A program made the translations under genes and the position numbers. A DNA stretch of 64,000 nt from Polynucleobacter asymbioticus (GTDB lineage Bacteria > Pseudomonadota > Gammaproteobacteria > Burkholderiales > Burkholderiaceae), in the NCBI RefSeq assembly GCF_018687575.1, contig NZ_CP061297.1, positions 874,821 through 938,820 on the forward strand, in the 5' to 3' direction. How positions within the stretch are numbered: the first letter of the stretch is position 1; each line of letters opens with the position of its first letter. Of this stretch, positions 38,588-47,870 are shown piece after piece. The notes under the pieces were generated by a model, which was not told the DNA's origin, searched no databases, and saw only the letters and a list, made by a program, of their open reading frames with translations.

Positions 38588-38674
38588 GCGAGGATGGCGA
38601 AATTGGTAGACGCACCAGGTTTAGGTCCTGACGCCAGCAATGGTGTGGGGGTTCGAGTCCCCCTCCTCGCACCA
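38588..38674 (+). tRNA. tRNA-Leu (anticodon TAG)
   Basis: An 87-base tRNA with a 7-bp acceptor stem (GCGAGGA with TCCTCGC), a long class II variable arm, GTTCGAGTC T-loop region and encoded CCA. The anticodon TAG is at 38622-38624 in the loop TTTAGGT. The first anticodon-stem pair is a C-A mismatch. Confidence 0.96.
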
Positions 38675-38731
38675 CAAGATAGCTACTTGGCTTGGGCTTC
38701 ACATATTCCGATTTTCAATTAAGAGACGAGA

Positions 38732-40069
38732 ATGGCTGTGCAGATAGAAAATTTAGGTCAGTTAGACCGCAAAGTGACCTTAGAGTTCGCTCGTGCCGAT
38801 TTGGCTAAGGCAAGAGAAGACCGTTTGGCTAAATTGGGTAAAACCATGAAGGCTCCGGGCTTTCGTCCAGGCAAAGTGCCTAAGAACATGGTCGAAAAGC
38901 AATATGGCATGCAAGTGGATTTCGAGCTTCAGTTCGATAAAGCTCAAGAGCTCTTCTATGACTTAGCGCAAAAAGAAAAAATTCTATTAGCTGGTCAGCC
39001 CCGTCTAGACCCTAAATCAGAATTAGACGCAGACAAAATTGTGTTTGATGCTTACTTTGAAGTATTGCCAGAAGTAAAAATTGGCGACTTTAGTAAAGCA
39101 GAAGTAACTAAGTACACAACGGATATCTCTGATGCAGAAATTGATCGCGCATTAGATGTATTACGCAAGCAGCAAGTTCATTACCATCCACGTGGCGAAG
39201 CTGGCCCACATGGTGATGGCGGCGCAAATACCGCTGCTCAAGCGGGCGACCAAGTGGTGATCGACTTTGTTGGCAAGATTGACGGTGTTGAATTCGCTGG
39301 CGGCAAAGCGGAGAACTTTGAATATGTTCTTGGTGAAGGTCGCATGCTCCCAGAATTTGAGGCTGCAACATTAGGCCTCAAGGCGGGTGATAGCAAGACT
39401 TTCCCATTAAGCTTCCCAGCCGATTACCACGGCAAAGATGTTGCTGGTAAGACAGCGGATTTCACTATTACTGTGAAGTCAGTCAATTGGGCGCACTTAC
39501 CAGCTGTTGATGATGCTTTCGCGTTGTCTTTAGGCGTAACTGAAGGTGGCGTTGCCAAGATGCGCGAAGAAGTAAAAGAAAATTTAGATCGCGAAACGAA
39601 GCGTCGCATTACTTCCTTGTTAAAAAGTGAAGTAATGGAGAAGCTCAATAGCATTTGCGAACTGGATGCACCAAAATCTTTGGTTGCCCAAGAGCAAGAG
39701 CGTTTGGTCGAATCTGCTCGTCAAGACTTGATGCAGCGTGGCATTCCAAATGCTAAAGATGCGCCGATCCCTGCTGAGATGTTCGCTGAGCAAGCCCTTA
39801 AGCGTGTTCGTCTTGGTTTGATTTTGAGCGACTTAGTAAAACAGCAGAATCTAGCTGCCACTGCCGACCAAATCAAAGCTGAAATTGATGAGCAAGCGGC
39901 AACTTACGAAGATCCAAAAGAAGTGGTTCGTTGGTTCTACAGCAATCCAAGCCGCCTGAAGGACATCGAGAACTTGGTACTTGAAGATAACGTGATTAAG
40001 TATTTCACTTCACAAGCTAAAGTGATCGATAAAGCGGTTACTTTCGAAGAACTCAGCAAGCTTAACTAA
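38732..40069 (+). CDS. tig: Trigger factor (ribosome-associated chaperone, peptidyl-prolyl isomerase)
   Basis: A 445-residue nascent-chain chaperone. The N-terminal ribosome-binding signature is GFRPGKVPKNM near residues 43-53. An FKBP-type isomerase domain spans about 160-245 (DQVVIDFVGKIDGVEFAGG, LGEGRMLPEFE). The helical C-terminal chaperone domain follows. It heads the conserved tig-clpP-clpX-lon block, with clpP 27 bases downstream. AGAGACGAG precedes the ATG. Confidence 0.95.
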   Translation: MAVQIENLGQLDRKVTLEFARADLAKAREDRLAKLGKTMKAPGFRPGKVPKNMVEKQYGMQVDFELQFDKAQELFYDLAQKEKILLAGQPRLDPKSELDADKIVFDAYFEVLPEVKIGDFSKAEVTKYTTDISDAEIDRALDVLRKQQVHYHPRGEAGPHGDGGANTAAQAGDQVVIDFVGKIDGVEFAGGKAENFEYVLGEGRMLPEFEAATLGLKAGDSKTFPLSFPADYHGKDVAGKTADFTITVKSVNWAHLPAVDDAFALSLGVTEGGVAKMREEVKENLDRETKRRITSLLKSEVMEKLNSICELDAPKSLVAQEQERLVESARQDLMQRGIPNAKDAPIPAEMFAEQALKRVRLGLILSDLVKQQNLAATADQIKAEIDEQAATYEDPKEVVRWFYSNPSRLKDIENLVLEDNVIKYFTSQAKVIDKAVTFEELSKLN

Positions 40070-40096
40070 GCAATACATTAATAAAGGTCTGATCAC

Positions 40097-40726
40097 ATGA
40101 ACCAGAATCATTTCCAATCTGAGAATTTAGAGCCCAAAGGTTTGGGTTTAGTTCCAATGGTCATTGAAACCTCTGGTCGAGGTGAGAGGGCCTATGACAT
40201 TTACTCTCGCTTACTCAGAGAACGCGTTGTTTTCTTAGTTGGCGAAGTAAATGATCAAACTGCAAATTTAGTTATTGCTCAGTTACTCTTCCTAGAGAGT
40301 GAAAACCCAGATAAAGAAATTTCTCTGTACATCAACTCTCCCGGCGGTTCTGTATCAGCTGGCTTAGCAATCTACGACACGATGCAATTCATCAAGCCAC
40401 ATGTCAGCACTTTGTGTATGGGTATGGCTGCCAGTATGGGTGCATTCTTATTGTGTGCTGGCGAGAAGGGTAAGCGTTATGCATTGCCCAATTCACGCGT
40501 GATGATTCATCAGCCATTAGGCGGTGCACGTGGCCAAGCTTCTGATATTGAAATTCAAGCACGTGAAATCCTATATCTACGTGAGCGTTTAAATAAGATT
40601 CTTGCTGATCGCACTGGTCAATCTATTGAAACAATTGCTAAAGACACAGATCGAGATAACTTCATGTCTGCAGACCAGGCTCAAGAGTATGGCCTGATCG
40701 ATAAAGTCATCGACAAGCGCCCTTAA
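40097..40726 (+). CDS. clpP: ATP-dependent Clp protease proteolytic subunit
   Basis: A 209-residue serine peptidase forming the tetradecameric ClpP barrel. The catalytic triad is Ser113 (GMAASMGAF), His138 (VMIHQPLGG) and Asp183 ([10 protein letters not shown]). The short N-terminal stretch before [10 protein letters not shown] is probably a propeptide. clpX follows in the same operon and supplies the unfoldase. Confidence 0.96.
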   Translation: MNQNHFQSENLEPKGLGLVPMVIETSGRGERAYDIYSRLLRERVVFLVGEVNDQTANLVIAQLLFLESENPDKEISLYINSPGGSVSAGLAIYDTMQFIKPHVSTLCMGMAASMGAFLLCAGEKGKRYALPNSRVMIHQPLGGARGQASDIEIQAREILYLRERLNKILADRTGQSIETIAKDTDRDNFMSADQAQEYGLIDKVIDKRP

Positions 40727-40752
40727 TCTACCTCCACACTTAGATTGCCATC

Positions 40753-42114
40753 TTGAGCGAAACAAACAACACCAATAGCGCAGACAAAATTCTGTATTGC
40801 TCCTTCTGCGGCAAGAGTCAGCATGAGGTGAAGAAGCTGATTGCTGGACCTTCTGTATTTATTTGCGATGAGTGCATTGACTTATGCACCGACGTCATTC
40901 AAGAAGAGTTGGCAAAACTTCCCAAAGCGGAAGGTGATGACGCATTACCAACTCCCCATCAGATTCGTGAGAATTTAGATCAGTATGTCATTGGCCAAGA
41001 TCATGCCAAGAAGACGTTGGCGGTAGCGGTCTATAACCACTACAAGCGTTTGCAGTATTTGCCAAAACCTAAAAAAGAAAAGTTAGACAAAGACGGCAAG
41101 CCTGTTGAAGCTGCTGACAAAAAAGAATCCAAGACTCCCGCTAAAGCAATGGTGGACGGTGTTGAATTGGCAAAGAGCAATATTTTGCTGATTGGCCCAA
41201 CGGGTTCAGGCAAAACATTACTAGCGCAGACCTTAGCGCGTATGTTGGATGTGCCTTTCGTGATGGCTGATGCTACAACATTAACTGAGGCAGGTTATGT
41301 TGGTGAAGACGTAGAAAACATCATTCAAAAACTATTACAAGCTTGTGACTACAACGTAGAAAAAGCCCAGCGCGGCATTGTGTACATCGATGAGATCGAT
41401 AAGATCTCTCGCAAGTCAGATAACCCGTCCATTACCCGCGATGTGTCGGGTGAGGGCGTTCAGCAAGCCTTGTTAAAGCTAGTTGAAGGTACGATGGCCT
41501 CTGTGCCTCCGCAAGGTGGCCGTAAGCACCCAAATCAAGACTTCCTGCAAGTGGATACAACCAATATCCTATTTATTTGTGGCGGTGCTTTTGATGGTCT
41601 TGAGAAGGTGATTCAGCAGCGTACTGCGAAGACTGGCATTGGATTTAATGCTACGGTTCCCGGTAAGGATGATCGCGGTGTTAGCGATCTCTTAATCGAA
41701 GTGGAGCCAGAAGATCTCATCAAGTTTGGCCTCATTCCTGAGTTGATTGGTCGTTTACCAGTTGTGGCCACTTTGGCGCAATTGGATGAAACGGCTTTGA
41801 TCCAAATTTTGACTGAGCCTAAGAATGCCCTGGTTAAGCAATATCAAGCCCTATTGACCATGGAAGGCTCTGAGCTAGAAGTTCGTCCAGCAGCACTCTC
41901 AGCCATTGCTAAGAAAGCCATTGCACGCAAGACTGGTGCTCGAGGCTTACGCTCCATTCTTGAGGGATCCCTCATGGACGTGATGTACGACCTACCATCC
42001 TTGAAGAATGTTCAAAAGGTAGTCATAGATGAAAATACGATTGCTGTAGGCGGAAAGCCGATTTTGGTCTACAAGCAGGGTGAGGAATCTACAGAAATGA
42101 GCAAAAAAGCCTAA
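40753..42114 (+). CDS. clpX: ATP-dependent Clp protease ATP-binding subunit ClpX
   Basis: A 453-residue AAA+ unfoldase that delivers substrates to ClpP. It starts at a TTG because no ATG precedes the zinc-binding domain, whose cysteines are Cys16, Cys19, Cys38 and Cys41 (CSFC and CDEC). Walker A is [12 protein letters not shown], Walker B is [10 protein letters not shown], and the ClpP-binding loop IGF is in KTGIGFNA. A Lys-rich insert of about 25 residues between the zinc domain and the AAA module is longer than in E. coli. Confidence 0.95.
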   Translation: MSETNNTNSADKILYCSFCGKSQHEVKKLIAGPSVFICDECIDLCTDVIQEELAKLPKAEGDDALPTPHQIRENLDQYVIGQDHAKKTLAVAVYNHYKRLQYLPKPKKEKLDKDGKPVEAADKKESKTPAKAMVDGVELAKSNILLIGPTGSGKTLLAQTLARMLDVPFVMADATTLTEAGYVGEDVENIIQKLLQACDYNVEKAQRGIVYIDEIDKISRKSDNPSITRDVSGEGVQQALLKLVEGTMASVPPQGGRKHPNQDFLQVDTTNILFICGGAFDGLEKVIQQRTAKTGIGFNATVPGKDDRGVSDLLIEVEPEDLIKFGLIPELIGRLPVVATLAQLDETALIQILTEPKNALVKQYQALLTMEGSELEVRPAALSAIAKKAIARKTGARGLRSILEGSLMDVMYDLPSLKNVQKVVIDENTIAVGGKPILVYKQGEESTEMSKKA

Positions 42115-42172
42115 TTTTTGGTCTTTTTTGCTGTTTTCACAGGGTTTTTGCTCACTTTTCGCGTATTTACCC

Positions 42173-42201
42173 CTTGTTTTTCACTAGGTGGCACCCATAT
42201 A
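42173..42201 (+). promoter_or_regulatory. Sigma-32 (RpoH)-like promoter upstream of lon
   Basis: CTTGTTT at 42173-42179, 14 bases, then CCCATATA at 42194-42201, close to the heat-shock consensus CTTGAAA-N13-15-CCCCATNT. It predicts a start near 42207 and an untranslated leader of about 85 bases before lon, a classical heat-shock gene. Confidence 0.6.
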
Positions 42202-42292
42202 GGTAGTATCCTATTCTTAATTAATGTCCGTATGTAGTGGTACGGCATTTTTAGAGAATTTTACGGAATGACTATTTTGGAGGAATTGCCCT

Positions 42293-44725
42293 ATGCCTGG
42301 CCACTTATTACTACCCTCTGAACCTATTCAACTACCACTTCTCCCTTTAAGGGACGTCGTAGTGTTTCCACACATGGTGATTCCACTATTTGTGGGTCGC
42401 CCAAAATCAATCAAAGCCTTAGAAGCAGCCATGGAAACTGGCAAAAACGTGCTTTTAGTAGCCCAAAAGACTGCCGCCAAGGATGAGCCAGGTGTCGAGG
42501 ACCTCTATGAGGTTGGTTGCATCGCCAATATTCTTCAAATGCTGAAGTTGCCAGATGGCACCGTCAAGGTTTTAGTTGAGGGTGTTCAGCGAGCTGAAGT
42601 CAGCCAGGTTGAGGATAGCCAAGGCTATTTCGGCTGTGAAGCTACGCCAACTCCAATGTCCTCCTTAGATGCTCATGAGACTGAGGCATTGCGTCGCGCC
42701 ATCATGGCTCAGTTTGATCAATACGTAAAACTCAATAAAAAAGTTCCTCAGGAGATTTTGTCTTCACTGGGTGGTATTGATGATCCAAGCCGTCTGGCCG
42801 ATACGATTTGCGCTCATCTTCCAGTTAAGCTTGAGCAGAAGCAACGCTTGCTTGAGATGACCGATGTAGTACAACGCTTAGAGAGTCTCTTAGCCGATCT
42901 CGAGAGTGAGATTGATATCTTGCAAGTTGAGAAGCGCATTCGTGGACGTGTGAAACGTCAGATGGAGAAAAGTCAGCGCGAGTACTATTTAAACGAACAA
43001 GTTAAGGCCATTCAAAAAGAATTAGGTGAGGGCGAAGAGGGTGCTGATCTCGAAGAACTTGAGAAGCGCATCAAAGCTGCGCGTATGCCGAAAGAAGCAT
43101 TGAAGAAAGCAGAGTCTGAGCTCAAGAAGCTCAAGCTCATGTCGCCAATGTCTGCTGAGGCAACGGTGATTCGTAATTTTATTGATACCTTAGTCACTCT
43201 TCCGTGGAAGAAAAAAACCAAGATCAATAACGACCTAGCTAATGCCGAAAAAGTCTTGGATGAAGATCATTACGGACTTGATAAGGTTAAAGAACGCATC
43301 CTGGAATATCTCGCAGTTCAACAGCGTGTTGATCGTGTTAAGGCTCCGATCCTCTGTTTAGTTGGCCCTCCAGGTGTTGGTAAAACCTCTCTCGGTCAAT
43401 CTATTGCACGCGCAACAAACCGTAAGTTTGTGCGCATGGCCTTAGGTGGCGTGCGCGACGAGTCTGAGATTCGCGGCCATCGTCGCACCTATATCGGCTC
43501 TATGCCAGGCAAGATTCTGTCTAGCTTGACCAAGGTAGGCGTACGCAATCCTCTGTTCCTTCTGGATGAAGTAGATAAGATGGGCATGGATTTCCGTGGC
43601 GATCCTGCTAGCGCCTTGCTGGAAGTTCTAGATCCAGAGCAAAACCACACATTCCAAGATCACTATGTCGAAGTTGATTTTGATCTGTCTGATGTGATGT
43701 TTGTTGCAACATCGAACTCTTTGAATATTCCTGGCCCATTGCTTGATCGCTTAGAAATTATTCGTCTTGCGGGCTACACCGAAGATGAGAAGACAAGTAT
43801 TGCGATCAATTATTTAATTCCTAAACAGATTAAAAATAACGGTCTTAAGAAGGATGAGTTGAAGATCGAAGAATCTGCTGTTCGCAGCATGATCCGTTAC
43901 TACACACGTGAAGCTGGTGTGCGATCTTTAGAGCGTGAAATCAGCAAGATCTGCCGAAAAGTAGTGAAGTTGCTACTTCTCAAGAAAGAAGCTGCACCTG
44001 TTACCGTGAATGCGGACAATTTAGAGAAGTTCCTCTCAGTCAAGATGTATGACTTTGGTCTTGCTGCAAAAGAGAACCAAGTTGGCCAGGTAACGGGTTT
44101 AGCTTGGACTGAAGTTGGTGGCGATTTGTTGACCATCGAAGCAGCAGTGATGCCCGGTAAAGGTGTGATTACACGTACTGGCTCGATCGGTGATGTGATG
44201 AAGGAGTCAGTCGAGGCGGCAAAGACCGTAGTCCGCTCTAGAGCGAGAGCTTTGGGAATCGCTGATGAAGCCTTTGAGAAGAAGGATATTCACATTCACT
44301 TCCCAGATGGCGCAACACCTAAAGACGGTCCATCTGCCGGCATCGCAATTACGACGGCCCTGGTGTCTGTATTTACAGGTATTCCAATCCGCTCTGATGT
44401 GGCAATGACCGGTGAGATTACTTTGCGAGGTGAAGTGCTTCCAATTGGTGGCTTAAAAGAGAAGTTACTAGCTGCTCATCGTGGTGGTATCAAGCTAGCC
44501 TTGATTCCCGAGGAAAACGTCAAGGACTTGATTGACATTCCAGATAACGTGAAGAATGCGATTGAAATTGTGCCGGTACGCTGGATCGATAAAGTTCTCG
44601 AGTTGGCTTTAGAGAGAAAACCGGTTGCTTTGCCAGATCCGACGCCAGAAGAACTTGCTAAAAAGGCTGCTGAAGCTAGCAAAGCCAATGAAAAGATTTC
44701 TTCTGGAGAGGCTCTCAAGCATTGA
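42293..44725 (+). CDS. lon: ATP-dependent protease Lon
   Basis: An 810-residue Lon A protease. The N-terminal substrate domain starts LPLLPLRDVVVFPHMVIPLFVGR. The AAA+ module has Walker A GPPGVGKTSLG and FLLDEVDKMG. The C-terminal peptidase has the Ser-Lys dyad Ser681 (PKDGPSAGIA) and Lys724 (GGLKEKLL). GGAGGA sits 8 bases before the ATG. The order tig-clpP-clpX-lon matches enterobacteria, but the HU gene usual after lon is replaced by a tRNA-Val gene. Confidence 0.96.
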   Translation: MPGHLLLPSEPIQLPLLPLRDVVVFPHMVIPLFVGRPKSIKALEAAMETGKNVLLVAQKTAAKDEPGVEDLYEVGCIANILQMLKLPDGTVKVLVEGVQRAEVSQVEDSQGYFGCEATPTPMSSLDAHETEALRRAIMAQFDQYVKLNKKVPQEILSSLGGIDDPSRLADTICAHLPVKLEQKQRLLEMTDVVQRLESLLADLESEIDILQVEKRIRGRVKRQMEKSQREYYLNEQVKAIQKELGEGEEGADLEELEKRIKAARMPKEALKKAESELKKLKLMSPMSAEATVIRNFIDTLVTLPWKKKTKINNDLANAEKVLDEDHYGLDKVKERILEYLAVQQRVDRVKAPILCLVGPPGVGKTSLGQSIARATNRKFVRMALGGVRDESEIRGHRRTYIGSMPGKILSSLTKVGVRNPLFLLDEVDKMGMDFRGDPASALLEVLDPEQNHTFQDHYVEVDFDLSDVMFVATSNSLNIPGPLLDRLEIIRLAGYTEDEKTSIAINYLIPKQIKNNGLKKDELKIEESAVRSMIRYYTREAGVRSLEREISKICRKVVKLLLLKKEAAPVTVNADNLEKFLSVKMYDFGLAAKENQVGQVTGLAWTEVGGDLLTIEAAVMPGKGVITRTGSIGDVMKESVEAAKTVVRSRARALGIADEAFEKKDIHIHFPDGATPKDGPSAGIAITTALVSVFTGIPIRSDVAMTGEITLRGEVLPIGGLKEKLLAAHRGGIKLALIPEENVKDLIDIPDNVKNAIEIVPVRWIDKVLELALERKPVALPDPTPEELAKKAAEASKANEKISSGEALKH

Positions 44726-44842
44726 TAGCTAGGGATATTTGAGGGATTTTGAGTCATTTTGTACGCTTTATTTAAGTTCATTTTGATGAAGAATCTCTCT
44801 TTTATTCCCGCACTAGGTTACAATCTCGTCTGTATTAATTTG

Positions 44843-44918
44843 GGGCGCTTAGCTCAGATGGTAGAGCGTCTGCCTTACACGCAGAATGTCGGCGGTTCGA
44901 TCCCGTCAGCGCCCACCA
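44843..44918 (+). tRNA. tRNA-Val (anticodon TAC)
   Basis: A 76-base tRNA with acceptor arms GGGCGCT and AGCGCCC, an anticodon loop CTTACAC giving TAC, GGTTCGATCCC T arm and encoded CCA. A TACAAT -10-like hexamer at 44819-44824 lies at a fitting distance, but no clear -35 is visible. Confidence 0.96.
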
Positions 44919-45023
44919 GTTTCCCAGATCGCATTTGTTTTCCCTCTCTTAGGCTTTCTAGTTCCTCTAGACCTTCAGCCTAGTACACTCGCATCATTGA
45001 CTTTATTTTCGAGCGATTAATTC

Positions 45024-46490
45024 ATGTTTGATTCCGTACGTAAGCACCAAAGAGTTTTGCAGTTTGTATTGATGCTATTTATTGTTCCGTCTTTTGCTTT
45101 ATTCGGGATTTCGAGTTATTCCGAATTTATGGATAAAGAAACCGATATTGTTAAGGTCAATGGCAAGCCTATTACTGCACAAGAAGTTGATGTAGCTGCA
45201 AAACGTCAGGCTGAGCGTGTTGGTGGTAATGCACAAATTGCACAAAGCCTGCCATTTCGTCAGGCAATCCTCAATGAGTTACTACAACAACGCATCTTGG
45301 GTTTTGCAGTGAGTGATTTGCGTTTGCAAGTCGGCAAGCAAGAGCTAGTGAATAGCCTGCAAAAGATTCCTCAGATTCGCGCTCTATATCGTCAGGATGG
45401 CACGTTTGATGACGTCCGTTTTAAGCAGCTATTGGCTAGTAACGGTATGAATGAGGAACAGTTCTATGCCGGCCAGAGTTTTGATTTAAAAATCCAGCAG
45501 TTAGTGAATTCAGTAGCCCGTACAGAACTTGCTAGCCCAAAATTATCTGAAGTTGTCTCATCGTTATACGAGACTGAGAGACAGGTTCAGACCCTCCAGT
45601 TCAATGCTAAAGATTACTTGTCTAAAGTGAATCCAAGCGCCGAAGAGTTACAGGCTTTTTACGAGGCTAATGCTAAGTTATTCGAGCGCCCTGAATACAT
45701 TGATGTTGAGTACATTGTCCTCAAGGCTGATCCCAAGGAAGATTCCAAAGCCTTTAATGAAAAAGCCGATCAATTTGCGAATATGACTTATGACCAGTCT
45801 GATAGTTTGAAGCCTGCTGCTGATAAATTGAAGCTCAGCATCCAGACTCAGAAGGGCGTTACTCGTGGTGGTGCTCCTGGCGTATCCAGGGATCATCCTT
45901 TAGCCAATCCCAAGGTGGTTCAGTCGCTTTATGGTGACGAGGCCCTGAAGAACAAGCGAAATACTGAGGCTGTACAAACAGCACCGGGCGTATTTGTATC
46001 GGCTCGCGTGGTGACTTTGCATCCCGCTCAAATCATGCCTTACAAGGATGTTGCTGCAGAGGTGAAGCGTCAGGTTAGCCAACGTGCTGCAGAGAAGCTA
46101 GCTATTGCCGCCGCGAGTGAGAAATTGGCTGCCCTTGAAAAAGATCCGAAGAATGCTGCTGGGTTTGGTGCTGCTAACTGGATTTCCCGCAATAAGCCTG
46201 GTAGCTTAGTGGGCCCATCGATGGATGAAGTCATGTCGGTCAATGCTGATAAATTACCCGCTGTAGTTTCGGTCTCCAATCCTGGTGTAGGTACAACTAT
46301 TTACCGTATAGATTCGGTCCGTCAACCGACATCAGTGGATGCCAAAGTTCATAAGGCACAAGCGCAACAAATTCAAGCTTTGGCAGCACAGTCAGAATTT
46401 GCTGGCTTCATGGCTTATTGGCGCAATAGTGCCGGAGTTAAAGTCATCAATCCACTCAAGCAAGCAAGCTCAGCTAGCGCAGGTAGTTAA
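45024..46490 (+). CDS. PpiD-like membrane-anchored periplasmic chaperone, apparently lacking the parvulin domain
   Basis: A 488-residue protein with a short cytoplasmic start (MFDSVRKHQRVLQ), one membrane helix (about 13-32) and a SurA-N-like chaperone domain (about 38-160, IVKVNGKPITAQEVDVAA). PpiD proteins are usually about 620 residues with a central parvulin domain. Here the pre-parvulin strand VEYIVLKADPKED runs directly into the post-parvulin segment QFANMTYDQSDSLKPAAD, and none of the usual rotamase motifs (such as RASHIL or GGDLGFF) is present. The reading frame is intact. Its position after lon matches ppiD, so it is probably a PpiD reduced to chaperone function. Confidence 0.82.
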   Translation: MFDSVRKHQRVLQFVLMLFIVPSFALFGISSYSEFMDKETDIVKVNGKPITAQEVDVAAKRQAERVGGNAQIAQSLPFRQAILNELLQQRILGFAVSDLRLQVGKQELVNSLQKIPQIRALYRQDGTFDDVRFKQLLASNGMNEEQFYAGQSFDLKIQQLVNSVARTELASPKLSEVVSSLYETERQVQTLQFNAKDYLSKVNPSAEELQAFYEANAKLFERPEYIDVEYIVLKADPKEDSKAFNEKADQFANMTYDQSDSLKPAADKLKLSIQTQKGVTRGGAPGVSRDHPLANPKVVQSLYGDEALKNKRNTEAVQTAPGVFVSARVVTLHPAQIMPYKDVAAEVKRQVSQRAAEKLAIAAASEKLAALEKDPKNAAGFGAANWISRNKPGSLVGPSMDEVMSVNADKLPAVVSVSNPGVGTTIYRIDSVRQPTSVDAKVHKAQAQQIQALAAQSEFAGFMAYWRNSAGVKVINPLKQASSASAGS

Positions 46491-46492
46491 GG

Positions 46493-47143
46493 CTAAGGTA
46501 TTTTTTTCAGCAAGTTACTGTATGGGGCCATCGAGCCCCATACGTTTTTGAAGATAACGCTTTGCGCTTGAACGTTTGGATGCAATTGATCTGCCTGAAA
46601 GAACTCTGGTTTAGTTGCAACGCCTTCCAAGAAGAACGGTAGCAACTCAATGCGTTCTTGATCTGCAAGTTGTGGATAGAGTTTCTTAAATTGCGTGGTG
46701 TAAGTTTGGCCGTAGTTCGATGGGATTTGTATGCCACAGAGCAAGACTTTGGCCCCAGATTTTTTACTCATCTGAATCATCTTGCTTAAGTTGCTCTCGG
46801 TTTCATTCACCGGCAATCCGCGTAAGGCATCGTTTGCTCCAAGCTCTATTAAAACGATGCCGGGTTTTTTCTGATTCAGTAGTTTAGGTAGTCGGGTCAG
46901 CCCGCCCGAACTTGTTTCACCGCTAATGCTGGCATTAAATACGGTCCAAGGGCTTTTATCTCTGACGAGTTGCTCTTCAAGAAGATTGACCCAGCCCGTG
47001 CCACGAGGCAGTCCGTATTCAGCAGAAAGACTATCCCCCAGCACCAGGATCACGGGGTTTACTTGTGCCCAAGAAGAAATGCTCATTACGAGGCAAAATA
47101 GGCCTGCTATACATTTATTAGTAGTTAAGATTTTGATCCGCAT
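46493..47143 (-). CDS. tesA: Arylesterase / acyl-CoA thioesterase I family SGNH hydrolase
   Basis: A 216-residue GDSL/SGNH hydrolase with a signal peptide ending near SSWAQ. The nucleophile Ser is in VLGDSLSAEYGLP, the oxyanion Gly and Asn in SGETSSGG and ELGANDALRG, and the Asp-His pair in ADQLHPN. It is the TesA type: a periplasmic esterase and thioesterase. It is divergent from ybbA with about 25 bases between starts, the E. coli tesA/ybbA arrangement. Its stop is two bases from the convergent PpiD-like stop. Confidence 0.9.
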   Translation of the reverse strand: MRIKILTTNKCIAGLFCLVMSISSWAQVNPVILVLGDSLSAEYGLPRGTGWVNLLEEQLVRDKSPWTVFNASISGETSSGGLTRLPKLLNQKKPGIVLIELGANDALRGLPVNETESNLSKMIQMSKKSGAKVLLCGIQIPSNYGQTYTTQFKKLYPQLADQERIELLPFFLEGVATKPEFFQADQLHPNVQAQSVIFKNVWGSMAPYSNLLKKIP

Positions 47144-47168
47144 CTTTCCATTCTAGAAACTTTTCCAT

Positions 47169-47849
47169 ATGAACAAACAGTCTAATTCCATTGTTGCCGA
47201 TCAGATAGGCAAGCTGGTAAATACAGCTGATGGAGACTTGGTCATTTTGCATGATCTCAGCTTTCAAATTGGGCAGGGCGAAAGCGTAGCCATTGTGGGT
47301 GCATCTGGATCTGGGAAAAGCACTCTTTTGAGTCTTTTGGCCGGATTGGATGTGCCGAGTGCAGGTCATATTCAGTTAATGGAGCAGAACCTCAATCAAT
47401 TGGATGAGGATGGTCGGGCACGCCTAAGAGGTGAGTTTGTTGGCTTTGTTTTTCAGTCATTCCAGCTACTGCGGCATCTAACAGCCCTCGAGAACGTGAT
47501 GCTGCCCTTGGAAATGTCTGGCATGGGCCAAGCGCAAGCCAGGATAGCCGCCCGCCAATGGCTTGAAAAGGTTGGTCTAGATACGAGGGCAAATCATTTC
47601 CCGAAGACACTTTCAGGTGGTGAGCAGCAGCGCGTAGCCCTGGCTCGCGCCTTTGTCAATAAGCCCGCTATTCTCTTCGCCGATGAGCCAACTGGAAGCT
47701 TGGATGAGGTCAGTGGAAATAGGGTAATTGAGCTCCTTTTTGAGCTGAATCGGGAGAATTCCTCGACCCTGGTTCTGGTAACCCATGATCCAGCCTTAGC
47801 CGCTCGGTGCCAACGCCAATTAACCCTTCAGGGCGGACGCCTCGTCTGA
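47169..47849 (+). CDS. ybbA: ABC transporter ATP-binding protein YbbA
   Basis: A 226-residue ATPase of the LolD/MacB/YbbA group. Walker A is GASGSGKSTLL, the Q-loop is FVFQSFQLL, the signature is LSGGEQQRVALARA and Walker B is ILFADEPTG. In E. coli the partner permease YbbP is encoded directly downstream; here the next gene is purL, so no membrane subunit is adjacent. LolD is a less likely alternative, since tesA divergence points to YbbA. Confidence 0.87.
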   Translation: MNKQSNSIVADQIGKLVNTADGDLVILHDLSFQIGQGESVAIVGASGSGKSTLLSLLAGLDVPSAGHIQLMEQNLNQLDEDGRARLRGEFVGFVFQSFQLLRHLTALENVMLPLEMSGMGQAQARIAARQWLEKVGLDTRANHFPKTLSGGEQQRVALARAFVNKPAILFADEPTGSLDEVSGNRVIELLFELNRENSSTLVLVTHDPALAARCQRQLTLQGGRLV

Positions 47850-47870
47850 TCAAAACCTTATAATCTTGGC

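Noticed and set aside
44759..44983. A 74-codon plus-strand frame containing GRLAQMVERLPYTQNVGG
   Set aside because: It is a read-through of the tRNA-Val gene, another familiar spurious protein.
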